A DNA stretch of 12,331 nt, taken from assembly GCA_021778935.1 (NCBI GenBank), contig JAJYBQ010000047.1, forward strand, positions 1 through 12,331. Reading direction: 5' to 3'. The DNA comes from Pseudomonadota bacterium (GTDB lineage Bacteria > Pseudomonadota > Gammaproteobacteria > Burkholderiales > Burkholderiaceae). The first letter of the stretch is position 1. Every line of letters begins with the position of its first letter. The notes below the pieces were generated by a model. That model did no database searches. It was not told the origin of the DNA and saw only the letters and a list, made by a program, of their open reading frames with translations. Shown in pieces: positions 6,032 to 12,331 of the stretch. The position numbers were made by a program, and so were the translations under genes.

Positions 6032-9000
6032 ATGTCCAAGGGCAGATCCAGGCAGTTGCCGGGCGATCGCGCCGTTCCACGGCAGGCGGTCTTGCTGGAT
6101 CAGGCGCGCCTGCTGCAGTGGGACGAGGCGATGGCCACCGGTATTCCCGTAATCGATGCGCAGCATCAACACCTGCTGGATATTTTCCGGCGCATCGCGC
6201 AGGCCGGCGAAATGTCGCCGGAAGCGGTCACGGGGTTCCTTGATGAGTTGGGCGATTATTCTCGTTCTCACTTCCAGGAGGAAGAGCGCCTCATGCAGAG
6301 CGGGCGGATCAGCCCGGAGCATCGCGCCATGCATCGGCAAGCGCATGCGCAATTCACCGACTTTCTGCAACGCACCCGATCCTTGATCGGGCATTTCCTT
6401 GGCGTGGTGCGCGCCGAATTGCTGGTGTTCTTGGCGCAATGGCTGCTGCATCACATCATGGAGATCGACCAGGCCATGGCGTGGGAGGTCCAGTCCCGCC
6501 AGGGCGGCACGGAACCGGTCAACGGCGCCGAAGTGCCCCGCGGCAAAGCGCGGTTGCGCGTCTTCCAGCTTCTGGGCGAGCTGTCCGATGGGCTCGGCGA
6601 AACCACGCTGGATCTGCTGACGCAGCAGAAGAAGTTGCTCGACTTGCAGGTGTTGCACCGGGCGCTTTTGCAATCGGCCGACGTGCTGATCCACAATTGG
6701 AACGAGCAGGAAATTCTCGACAGCCTTTGCCACAGATTGACGCAAGATGCGCTGTTCTGCTCGGTCTGGATCGGCAAGCCCGGGGAATCGGGAATATTCG
6801 ATGTTCTCGCGCTGGCCGGGGAGGGAGCGGATCAGGTCCGGAAATCGCCGCCGAGGCTTACCGATGGCGAGACGGCGTCGGTCGCAACCAAGGCATGGAA
6901 TCGTCGTGGCGTGGTCGTTTGCAACGATACGTTGTCGGACGACACCTTGCGGCCCTGGCATGCGGAATTCGCCGTGCACGGGTGGCACAGCGTGCTCGCG
7001 ATTCCGATCGCGCGGGGCGGTCAAATGTGGGCGGTGTTGGTGTTCGCATCGTCGCGCCCCGGCTGTTTTGACGAACAGACGACGGAGGTGTGTTGCCGCG
7101 TCGCTGCGTTGCTGGGGTACGGTCTCGACGAGTTCGATCTGAAGAGCCGCATTCGTCTCTTGCAGGAGCGCGATGCGCGAATGGCGCGCACGGACGCGCT
7201 CACGGGATTGCCGAATCGTTTCGCGCTCGAGGAATACCTGCCGCAGGCCATCTCCCGCGCGCTGCGGCGGGGGAAGTCCCTGGCCGTGGGGATGATGGAC
7301 CTGGATGATTTCAAGCCGATCAACGATCAACTGGGACACGAAGCCGGTGACGAATTGCTGCGGCGGGTTTCCCAGGGCCTGCGCGTCCTGCTGCGCGATT
7401 CGGACTTCATTTCCCGTCTCGGTGGTGACGAGTTCGTCATGGTGTTCGAGGATCTCGATTCCGGGCAGGAGCATGCCCAGCTGACAATGGTGCTCACCCG
7501 CCTGCATCAGGCGGTGGAGACGTCTTTCGCGCTGGGTGGGGAATCGGACCACGTCGTGTGCATCGACATGAGCATGGGAGTCGCGCTGTATCCCAATGAT
7601 GGCGTCGAGGCCGAGCTGCTGTTGCGCCACGCCGATGCGGCGATGTACCAGGCCAAGCAGAGGAAGCGGGATCGGTCGCGGTGGTGGGCGCTCGGCGCAG
7701 CGCTGGCGTCGGAACAGCGCGAGGAGACATCGTTCGATGCGTTCGGTGAGGAGGCGCGGGAGCTGATGCGGACCTTGGCGCCGCATCTGGATGCGTTGGC
7801 GGAGAAGTTCACCATCGCGTTCTATCAGGAGCTGGAGACCCAGGCGGGTTGTCAGAGCATTCTCGCCGCGCTTTCCGAGGACGAGATTGATGCGCTCAAG
7901 CGCAAGCAAACTGCGCACCTGCGGTTTCTTCTGGATCCCCGCGCCACCGAGGATGAGGTGATCGGGACGGCGCAGCAGCTCGGCACCGCCCATGGCCTCA
8001 TCGGCGTAACGGGAGCATGGATGACCTGGGCCGTCGGCATGTATCGCGACCTGTTGCGAGCGCATCTGGATGGCATGCTGTTCACGGCACGTACCCGCTA
8101 CCGGATTCTGCGTGCCGCCGATATCCGCCTGCAACGGGATCTCGAGAATCAGCTGCATGCGACGCAAGACGTGCTGGAGCAGTATCAGGCGCTGCTGGCC
8201 CGGCCGATCGGCGGCCGGACGCTCGCAACCGATTGGATTGCGGTCGAACTCGATGCCCTCGCGGCACTGCCTGGCATGCGTGTTGCGTTGGTGTGGCGGC
8301 CCGATCCGAAGAACTGGCTGGTGGTCGAACGCGCATCGGGGGAGCGCGCCGATGCGCTGGTCGAGGCCTTTCGGGAACGGGACCTGCACCCGACCCTCGA
8401 TCCGCGCGATGCGCGCGGTCGGGGTTTGGTCGCGATGACGTGGCGGTCGGATTCGCAGCAGGAAACGAGGAATTTTTCGGCGGAGGTCCGGGCCGAACCT
8501 TGGCGGAAGCTGATGGAGCAGTTCGGCATCCGCAGCGCGGCGACGATCCCGATTCACCAGCGGGATGCGATCCATGCCGTGCTGATGCTGTTCGGCGCCT
8601 ATCCCAACCAGTTTTCCCCCGGGTGGATGCGAACCTGGCGTATTTCCCTGCAGCACCGCTGGGATGCGGTGGCCGCCGCCTGGCACCACCGCGGGCGGGC
8701 CATCGACAAGGGGCAGGCCGCGCACATCCGTGCGCTGCTGTACGGAGGCGGGCTCGAGATGTTCTTCCAGCCGATCGTAAGTCTTGCCGACGGCGCGCTG
8801 CGGAAGGTCGAGGGATTGGCGCGGTTGCGGACACCGGAGGGCGAGATTCTGACGCCGGAGCGGTTTCTGCCGGCGTTGGGGGACACGGACCTCGACTCGC
8901 TCTTCCGGCAGGGCCTGACCCAGGGACTCGGCCACCTTCGTCGCTGGCGCGATCAGGGCATGGATTTCGATCTGTCGATCAATATCGCACCGAGCTCGCT

Positions 9001-9742
9001 GGTTCATCCCGATAGTGCGCGATGGGTCGACGAGGCGCTGCGCGAGGCCGGGGTGGCACCGTATCACCTGACGCTGGAGCTATTGGAGAGTCAGTCCCTG
9101 GAAGATGATGCCGTTGATGAGTCAATCAGCCGCATTGCCGTGAGCGGGGTGAAATTTGCGCTGGATGACCTGGGAGCGGGATTCAGCAATCTGAATCGCC
9201 TGGCGGGATTGCCCTTCCAGCTGATCAAGATCGATCAGAACATCGTCCGGGACATTCTGTCGGATCCGATCAAGTCCTTGAGTCTGATCCGAACGCTCGT
9301 GCAGGTCGGGCAGGACCTGGAACAGGATGTCGTGGTCGAGGGTCTGGAAGACGCCGGCATCATCGAAGCGGCGATTCGCTTGGGTTGCCGCCTGGGGCAG
9401 GGGTACGGGTTGGGCCGGCCGATGCCGGCGGCCGCCTTGACGGACTGGATCGAAAACCGGGCGTATCGCGGCTCGCCCGGTCGACGCCTGCAGAGTTGGC
9501 CCGGTGCCCTGGCGTACGAGTGGATGGTGATGCATGACCCGTTGCACTTGCGCCATCCGGGCACGCTGGTCTCCTGCCCGATCACCGACTTCTTTCTGGA
9601 ACAGGGCGTTGATGACCCATTGGTACTGGACTGGCATCGGCAGATTCACGACGAGATCGACGAATCGACGCGGCTTCAGGTCAAGCGCGGCCTGCTGGAG
9701 TGGATGGCCCGGAAAATCCGCGACGCTGTGGGCCGGCATTGA
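6032..9742 (+). CDS. Multisensor c-di-GMP enzyme: hemerythrin-GAF-GGDEF-globin-GAF-EAL-CZB-like
   Basis: 1236 aa, soluble (no membrane segment). Hemerythrin about 28-150 has all seven di-iron ligands by spacing: H45, H80, E84, H101, H105, H141, D146. GAF-like about 205-360. GGDEF about 385-545 is intact (G464-F468) with I-site R455-D458. A globin sensor-type domain about 565-715 has FYQEL (Y598, candidate distal Tyr) and GTAHGLIGV (H654, candidate proximal heme His). A second GAF-like region spans about 725-890. EAL about 905-1140 reads EGL (E927), LELLES, DDLGAG (D1045, D1046), IKID, VEGLE (E1103) and QGY; the key acids are kept but the motifs are divergent. The C-terminal 75 residues carry H1168, C1182, H1202 and H1206 (HxxxH), as in zinc-binding CZB domains. 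I chose ATG 6032, just before the hemerythrin domain; an in-frame GTG 5867 would add 55 residues of non-domain sequence. The protein could both make and degrade c-di-GMP in response to O2, NO, iron or redox state. Confidence 0.92.
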   Translation: MSKGRSRQLPGDRAVPRQAVLLDQARLLQWDEAMATGIPVIDAQHQHLLDIFRRIAQAGEMSPEAVTGFLDELGDYSRSHFQEEERLMQSGRISPEHRAMHRQAHAQFTDFLQRTRSLIGHFLGVVRAELLVFLAQWLLHHIMEIDQAMAWEVQSRQGGTEPVNGAEVPRGKARLRVFQLLGELSDGLGETTLDLLTQQKKLLDLQVLHRALLQSADVLIHNWNEQEILDSLCHRLTQDALFCSVWIGKPGESGIFDVLALAGEGADQVRKSPPRLTDGETASVATKAWNRRGVVVCNDTLSDDTLRPWHAEFAVHGWHSVLAIPIARGGQMWAVLVFASSRPGCFDEQTTEVCCRVAALLGYGLDEFDLKSRIRLLQERDARMARTDALTGLPNRFALEEYLPQAISRALRRGKSLAVGMMDLDDFKPINDQLGHEAGDELLRRVSQGLRVLLRDSDFISRLGGDEFVMVFEDLDSGQEHAQLTMVLTRLHQAVETSFALGGESDHVVCIDMSMGVALYPNDGVEAELLLRHADAAMYQAKQRKRDRSRWWALGAALASEQREETSFDAFGEEARELMRTLAPHLDALAEKFTIAFYQELETQAGCQSILAALSEDEIDALKRKQTAHLRFLLDPRATEDEVIGTAQQLGTAHGLIGVTGAWMTWAVGMYRDLLRAHLDGMLFTARTRYRILRAADIRLQRDLENQLHATQDVLEQYQALLARPIGGRTLATDWIAVELDALAALPGMRVALVWRPDPKNWLVVERASGERADALVEAFRERDLHPTLDPRDARGRGLVAMTWRSDSQQETRNFSAEVRAEPWRKLMEQFGIRSAATIPIHQRDAIHAVLMLFGAYPNQFSPGWMRTWRISLQHRWDAVAAAWHHRGRAIDKGQAAHIRALLYGGGLEMFFQPIVSLADGALRKVEGLARLRTPEGEILTPERFLPALGDTDLDSLFRQGLTQGLGHLRRWRDQGMDFDLSINIAPSSLVHPDSARWVDEALREAGVAPYHLTLELLESQSLEDDAVDESISRIAVSGVKFALDDLGAGFSNLNRLAGLPFQLIKIDQNIVRDILSDPIKSLSLIRTLVQVGQDLEQDVVVEGLEDAGIIEAAIRLGCRLGQGYGLGRPMPAAALTDWIENRAYRGSPGRRLQSWPGALAYEWMVMHDPLHLRHPGTLVSCPITDFFLEQGVDDPLVLDWHRQIHDEIDESTRLQVKRGLLEWMARKIRDAVGRH

Positions 9743-9792
9743 AGGGGTGTTGCTGCCGGCCGAGATTTGACCATTTCGACGACTGCAGCCAC

Positions 9793-9819
9793 GCCGGGCC
9801 GGTGGGCGGGAGGCTCGGC
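9793..9819 (+). terminator. Candidate terminator after the multisensor gene
   Basis: GCCGGGCC (9793-9800) pairs with GGCTCGGC (9812-9819) over 8 bp with one G-U pair and an 11-nt loop. It lies 50 nt after the stop codon and is followed by GAGTGCGTTTATCTT, a weak T-rich tail. Without a clean U run, its efficiency is doubtful. Confidence 0.3.
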
Positions 9820-9882
9820 GAGTGCGTTTATCTTGATCTGCGCTGCTGACCGGGTGCGCGACAAGCAAAGCGTCCTTGAGTT

Positions 9883-10152
<270 letters not shown>

Positions 10153-10155
10153 GGC

Positions 10156-10602
10156 GTGCCTTACCTGGATACGAGCTTCATCGCGCCGCTGTTTATTGCC
10201 GAGAACACCAGCAAGGCAGTCGAAGCTTGTTTGCTCGGACTGCCGGCCGACTCCCTGATGACCGGCGCGTGGACGAAGGTGGAATTCGCCAGTCTGGTCT
10301 CCCGGCGCCAGCGTATGGGTGAGCTCACGCCAGCGCAGGCGCAAGAGGTGCGTTCCGAGTGTGCGCGGGTGATGGAAGAAAGCATCACGCTGCTAACGCC
10401 AACCATGGCGGACTATGAAGTGGCCGCCGAACTGCTGGCAAATTGCAAGAGCGGCTTGCGTGCCGGCGATGCCTTGCATCTGGCAACCGCCCATAACCAG
10501 GGCGGCCTGGAAGTGCTTTCTCTCGACAAGGCCCTGGTCAAGGCGGCCAACAGCCTGGGAATCAAGGCGTCCGCGGGCATCCGGGGGACCGGCAAGGCAT
10601 AG
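10156..10602 (+). CDS. vapC: PIN-domain ribonuclease toxin (VapC-like)
   Basis: 148 aa, starting at GTG 10156, which gives the usual N-terminus MPYLDTSF. The PIN-domain acidic residues are in place: D5, E43 (WTKVEFASL), D105 (GLRAGDALHLA) and D124 (LSLDKAL). They hold Mg2+ or Mn2+ for cleavage of RNA, often tRNA. The pairing with a Phd-type antitoxin 3 nt upstream is a standard type II toxin-antitoxin layout. The GAGG between the two genes and the weak GTG start suggest the toxin is translated less than its antitoxin by coupling. The gene looks full length and intact. The target is unknown. Confidence 0.88.
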   Translation: MPYLDTSFIAPLFIAENTSKAVEACLLGLPADSLMTGAWTKVEFASLVSRRQRMGELTPAQAQEVRSECARVMEESITLLTPTMADYEVAAELLANCKSGLRAGDALHLATAHNQGGLEVLSLDKALVKAANSLGIKASAGIRGTGKA

Positions 10603-10738
10603 ATCCACCCGCGACCACGGAAGGAAAATGAACCATGAAAGTGTTGCCGCCGGGCGGATCTTGAGCAGTGGTTCCGAAATTGGCCTGACCAGGACTGCCG
10701 GACTGACTGCTTGATGCGTCGGGCGCCGCTACCGATGA

Positions 10739-11053
10739 TGGCTGGTCAAGGAAACGGCGGCATGCACCATGTATCAGACGCAGGCGAGCGAACGAGCGCT
10801 GATCGATCAGTTCCTCGCGGCACTTCGGTCGCTGCCGGTGCTGATTGCCGAGTCCATCTCGCCGGGGGCGAAGGAGCTGCTTCGAGCTGAGCGGGTCGGG
10901 TACTACGACAGTGGGGGCAGCCTCTACCTGCCGGCCCGGGGAGCCTACCTCTACGTCGACCGACCGCCACCCAAGTCGCTGTCCCGGTCCATGCGGACGC
11001 TGTTCACGGGGCGGCGCGCACAGGTTCTGCACGGCCTGTTGGTTCGCCACGAC
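10739..11053 (+). pseudogene. Broken AbiEi-like antitoxin / winged-helix regulator, both ends damaged
   Basis: The first ATG is 10769 (MYQTQASERALIDQFLAALR), but the frame opens at 10739 after a TGA. The stretch VLIAESISPGAKELLRAERV, then GYYDSGGSLYLPARGAYLYV, then LFTGRRAQVLHGLLVRH resembles the middle of the AbiEi-type antitoxin and regulator family, where the next part is normally a winged-helix domain. Instead, after about 11050 the frame reads low-complexity residues to a stop at 11224, and that DNA is the antisense of a DUF2442 gene. Relatives as I remember them also carry extra N-terminal residues, so the 5' end is probably lost or frameshifted near 10736. I call it a remnant rather than a working gene. 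The family assignment is from memory of motifs and is moderate. Confidence 0.5.
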
Positions 11054-11280
11054 AAGTCGTGTCCGCCGCCTTCGATGGTTATCTGGGCGGCGTCGTGCAA
11101 GCTGGCACCCGCCACCGCATCGGGCAGCAGCGCCATCGGCACGATCACCTCGGCTCCGTTGTTGAATCCAAGGATGAGCCGCGTGGACTCGATGCGCACC
11201 GCAACGGCTTTGGGCTGGATTTGATCGAGTTGCCGACCCTTTTCCGGTGCGGGATCGATGGAAGACTCGGAAATCGCCAT
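10951..11280 (-). pseudogene. DUF2442-family protein, C-terminus replaced
   Basis: The start is well supported: GGAG at 11292-11289 on the minus strand lies 8 nt before ATG 11280, and the gene follows the second vapC with a 27-nt gap. Residues 1-78 contain a DUF2442-like pattern: AVAVRIESTRLILGFNNGAE, IVPMALLPDA and ITIEGGGHDLSW. In this family the motif ending in W is followed by a short acidic tail (typically DLDEDI). Here it runs instead into antisense of the AbiEi-like fragment (RTNRPCRTCARRP...) until a stop at 10951, giving 109 aa. DUF2442 proteins are small, of unproven function, and often sit beside toxin-antitoxin genes. Expression is possible, but the native C-terminus is gone. Confidence 0.6.
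11048..11061. repeat. Short inverted repeat at a gene-gene breakpoint
   Basis: CACGAC-AA-GTCGTG is a 6-bp perfect inverted repeat with a 2-nt centre. The AbiEi-like reading frame on the plus strand loses its recognisable sequence here (His codon 11048-11050). The DUF2442 frame on the minus strand loses its own here as well (Trp78 codon 11049-11047). It is the likely joining point of a rearrangement. Confidence 0.55.
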
Positions 11281-11307
11281 GTTGTCGACTCCAAGAGATG
11301 CACATTC

Positions 11308-11721
11308 TCAAGCTTCCCACGGATTGACGATCTGCACGCCAAGCCCTTCGAAGTCCCTGACGTTGCGCGTCACCAACGTCAGGTCGTGCTGCAAGGCGGT
11401 GGCCGCCAGCAAGGCATCGACGACCGGCAAGCTGCGCCCGGCGCTGGCCTGCACGCGGCCCCAGCGGTCGGCGGCCTCCGCATCGATTCCCAGCACCCGT
11501 CCGAGGAAGTAGTTAGGCAATTCCACTTCCAGCCAGTCCGTGAGGGTCTGGCGGAACGCGGGATCGGCAACGCCTTCGATGCCTTTGCGGATTTCGCCCA
11601 GGCTCAGGACGGAGAGGTACAGCGACTGGCGCGGGCGCGCCTGCATCCACGCCACGACCTTCGCATCGGCCTTGCGGTTACGTAGCTCCGACAGGACGTT
11701 GGTGTCGACGAGATAGCTCAA
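11308..11721 (-). CDS. vapC: PIN-domain ribonuclease toxin (VapC/FitB-like)
   Basis: 137 aa. Its N-terminus is MSYLVDTNVLSELRN, the classic PIN start, with acidic residues D6, E43 (LGEIRKGI), D102 (VVDALLAATA) and D123 (RNVRDFEGLG). The C-terminal VQIVNPWEA is also usual for this branch. The start codon is TTG at 11721-11719, overlapping the antitoxin stop as TTGA, so toxin synthesis is probably coupled and low. It is the second toxin of this kind in the window and clearly differs from the one at 10156-10602, so the two pairs are not a recent duplication. It looks intact. Confidence 0.92.
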   Translation of the reverse strand: MSYLVDTNVLSELRNRKADAKVVAWMQARPRQSLYLSVLSLGEIRKGIEGVADPAFRQTLTDWLEVELPNYFLGRVLGIDAEAADRWGRVQASAGRSLPVVDALLAATALQHDLTLVTRNVRDFEGLGVQIVNPWEA

Positions 11722-11969
11722 AACGTGATCCCGCGCGGCAGGCTGCGGCTACGTTCGAACTCGATTTCATCGTGCCCCGCCAGCGGCGAGGCGCGCATGA
11801 AGTCCACCAGCGACTGCTCGCTGCCGGAAAGCCGGTCGAACAGCTCGCGCGAGACCACCACGGCGACAGATTTGCCGTGCAGCGTGATGTCCTGTGGCCC
11901 TTCCTGCGCCGCGTGCTTGACCAGTTCCGAGAACCGCGCCTTGGCGGTTTGCATCTGCCAGCTTTGCAT
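11718..11969 (-). CDS. Phd/YefM-type antitoxin
   Basis: 83 aa, beginning MQSWQMQTAKARFSELVKHA, the usual Phd N-terminal dimerisation and DNA-binding part, then GPQDITLHGKSVAVVVSREL (about 24-43). The C-terminal FMRASPLAGHDEIEFERSRS and following residues match the toxin-binding tail common in antitoxins of FitB-like toxins. The ribosome binding site is strong: AAGGAGA (11982-11976 on the minus strand) 6 nt before the ATG. A promoter and repeat operator lie directly upstream, pointing to autoregulation. The stop codon overlaps the toxin start. Confidence 0.92.
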   Translation of the reverse strand: MQSWQMQTAKARFSELVKHAAQEGPQDITLHGKSVAVVVSRELFDRLSGSEQSLVDFMRASPLAGHDEIEFERSRSLPRGITF

Positions 11970-11983
11970 GACCCGTCTCCTTA

Positions 11984-12014
11984 TGACCTAAAAAGTCTGA
12001 CCTAATTGGTCAGA
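11984..12014 (-). promoter_or_regulatory. Operator of the second toxin-antitoxin operon
   Basis: TCTGACC-TAATT-GGTCAGA (11996-12014) is a perfect 7-bp inverted repeat. A further direct copy of TGACCTAA lies at 11984-11991, 14 nt from the copy at 11998-12005. The cluster sits between the candidate -10 and the ribosome binding site. That is the expected position for binding by the Phd-type antitoxin or the toxin-antitoxin complex. Confidence 0.65.
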
Positions 12015-12044
12015 AATATACTCGAATCCTACACCAGCTGGCAA
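12015..12044 (-). promoter_or_regulatory. Sigma70-type promoter of the second toxin-antitoxin operon
   Basis: On the minus strand, TTGCCA (12044-12039, 5 of 6 to TTGACA) is followed by 18 nt and TATATT (12020-12015, 5 of 6 to TATAAT). The operator begins right after the -10 element, so a bound repressor would block transcription. Confidence 0.6.
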
Positions 12045-12099
12045 TGGGCAACGGGCCACGCGACCGACAACGCCTGACCGCCGGCGGCGCCAGCATCCC

Positions 12100-12171
12100 T
12101 TACCTGAGCTTCTGCGTCAGCTTCGCGGCTTCGACATGGGTGTACCTTTTGAGCATCGCGAGGTGTTGATG
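12100..12171 (-). pseudogene. C-terminal remnant of a tyrosine recombinase (phage-type integrase)
   Basis: The last 23 codons before the TAA at 12102-12100 read HQHLAMLKRYTHVEAAKLTQ then KLR. This is the typical end of tyrosine recombinases: the LGH-x-x-LAM-x-x-RYTH segment, with the nucleophilic Tyr encoded at 12144-12142. Upstream of about 12172 the similarity stops: the expected G before H is S, and further sequence is Pro/Arg-rich. The catalytic Arg and other active-site residues are absent, so the fragment cannot be active. The break lies 9 nt from a perfect hairpin. It marks a former mobile element or integration event next to the toxin-antitoxin genes. Confidence 0.7.
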
Positions 12172-12179
12172 GCTGCGTA

Positions 12180-12204
12180 AAACCGCGGATATTTGCCGCG
12201 GTTT
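12180..12204. repeat. Perfect 9-bp hairpin beside the recombinase break
   Basis: AAACCGCGG (12180-12188) and CCGCGGTTT (12196-12204) form a perfect inverted repeat with the loop ATATTTG. Read on the minus strand, the stem is followed by TTTTACG, so it could act as a weak terminator. It could equally be the end of an inserted element or a REP-like repeat. Confidence 0.5.
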
Positions 12205-12213
12205 GGGGTTGAG

Positions 12214-12230
12214 GCGCCGGAAGCCGGCGC
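12214..12230. repeat. GC-rich hairpin
   Basis: GCGCCGG (12214-12220) and CCGGCGC (12224-12230) are perfectly inverted around AAG. This is the second hairpin in 50 bp of non-coding DNA at the window edge. The function is unknown. Confidence 0.4.
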
Positions 12231-12263
12231 GGGCGGTCGCGGTGCTGGGCGGTTGGGGTTTGC

Positions 12264-12313
12264 TGGCGCCATGACGCCGATCCCGGGGTGGCGCCATTAC
12301 GGCGATCCCCGGC
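12264..12313. repeat. 25-bp tandem duplication
   Basis: The unit starting TGGCGCCATGACG (12264-12288) is followed directly by a second copy starting TGGCGCCATTACG (12289-12313), with 21 of 25 positions identical. It lies outside any credible gene. It may be part of the edge of a mobile element that continues past the window. Confidence 0.55.
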
Positions 12314-12331
12314 GCAGTCAGAAGGGTTCGA

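Noticed and set aside
5843..9067. Antisense open frame of 1074 codons opposite the multisensor gene
   Set aside because: Long stop-free antisense frames are expected in GC-rich coding DNA. Its translation is rich in Arg, Gln, Pro and His with no recognisable domain, while the plus strand encodes clear domains throughout.
10628..10714. 28-codon ORF (MNHESVAAGRILSSGSEIGL...) after GGAAGGAAA, between the first vapC and the AbiEi-like remnant
   Set aside because: The ribosome site is too close to this ATG. The better-spaced ATG at 10635 gives only nine codons. No similarity seen; probably decayed DNA.

Overview
The window looks like chromosomal DNA of a GC-rich proteobacterium. The support is proteobacterial-type gene families (biotin synthase, CopC/CopD, a (E/Q)xxxE-type UppP, several c-di-GMP enzymes), Shine-Dalgarno sites upstream of several genes, and dense shadow ORFs typical of high GC. 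The sequence alone does not fix the genus; a gamma-, beta- or Acidithiobacillia-type organism is my best guess.

Layout. Positions 1-131 (minus) hold the 5' end of biotin synthase bioB. It is divergent from a copC-copD pair (194-1434, plus) for periplasmic copper binding and copper transport across the inner membrane. Converging on copD is a minus-strand pair: a membrane-anchored CHASE-PAS-GGDEF-EAL protein (5017 down to 2420), followed by undecaprenyl-diphosphate phosphatase uppP (2325 down to 1480). Diverging from the CHASE protein is a small pyrimidine-dimer glycosylase/endonuclease V-family gene (5348-5779, plus). After a 252-nt leader comes a 1236-residue soluble c-di-GMP enzyme (6032-9742, plus) with the order hemerythrin - GAF - GGDEF - globin - GAF - EAL - CZB-like zinc module.

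From about 9.9 kb the character changes to an accessory, rearranged region. It has a Phd-type antitoxin plus PIN toxin pair (9919-10602, plus), a broken AbiEi-like regulator (about 10739-11053, plus), a truncated DUF2442 gene (11280 down to about 11047, minus), and a second Phd/PIN toxin-antitoxin pair on the minus strand (11969 down to 11308) with a well-formed promoter and operator. The window ends with the last 23 or so codons of a tyrosine recombinase (12100-12171, minus) beside a perfect 9-bp hairpin and a 25-bp tandem duplication.

The strongest candidate for something undescribed is the 1236-residue enzyme and its leader. It appears to combine a di-iron site, a heme site and a zinc-type site with both c-di-GMP synthesis and hydrolysis modules. 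It is preceded by a potential hairpin that would occlude the ribosome binding site of a 36-codon basic upstream ORF ending 2 nt before the enzyme's start codon. The second notable object is the junction at 11048-11061, where two unrelated genes on opposite strands both lose their 3' ends inside a short inverted repeat.
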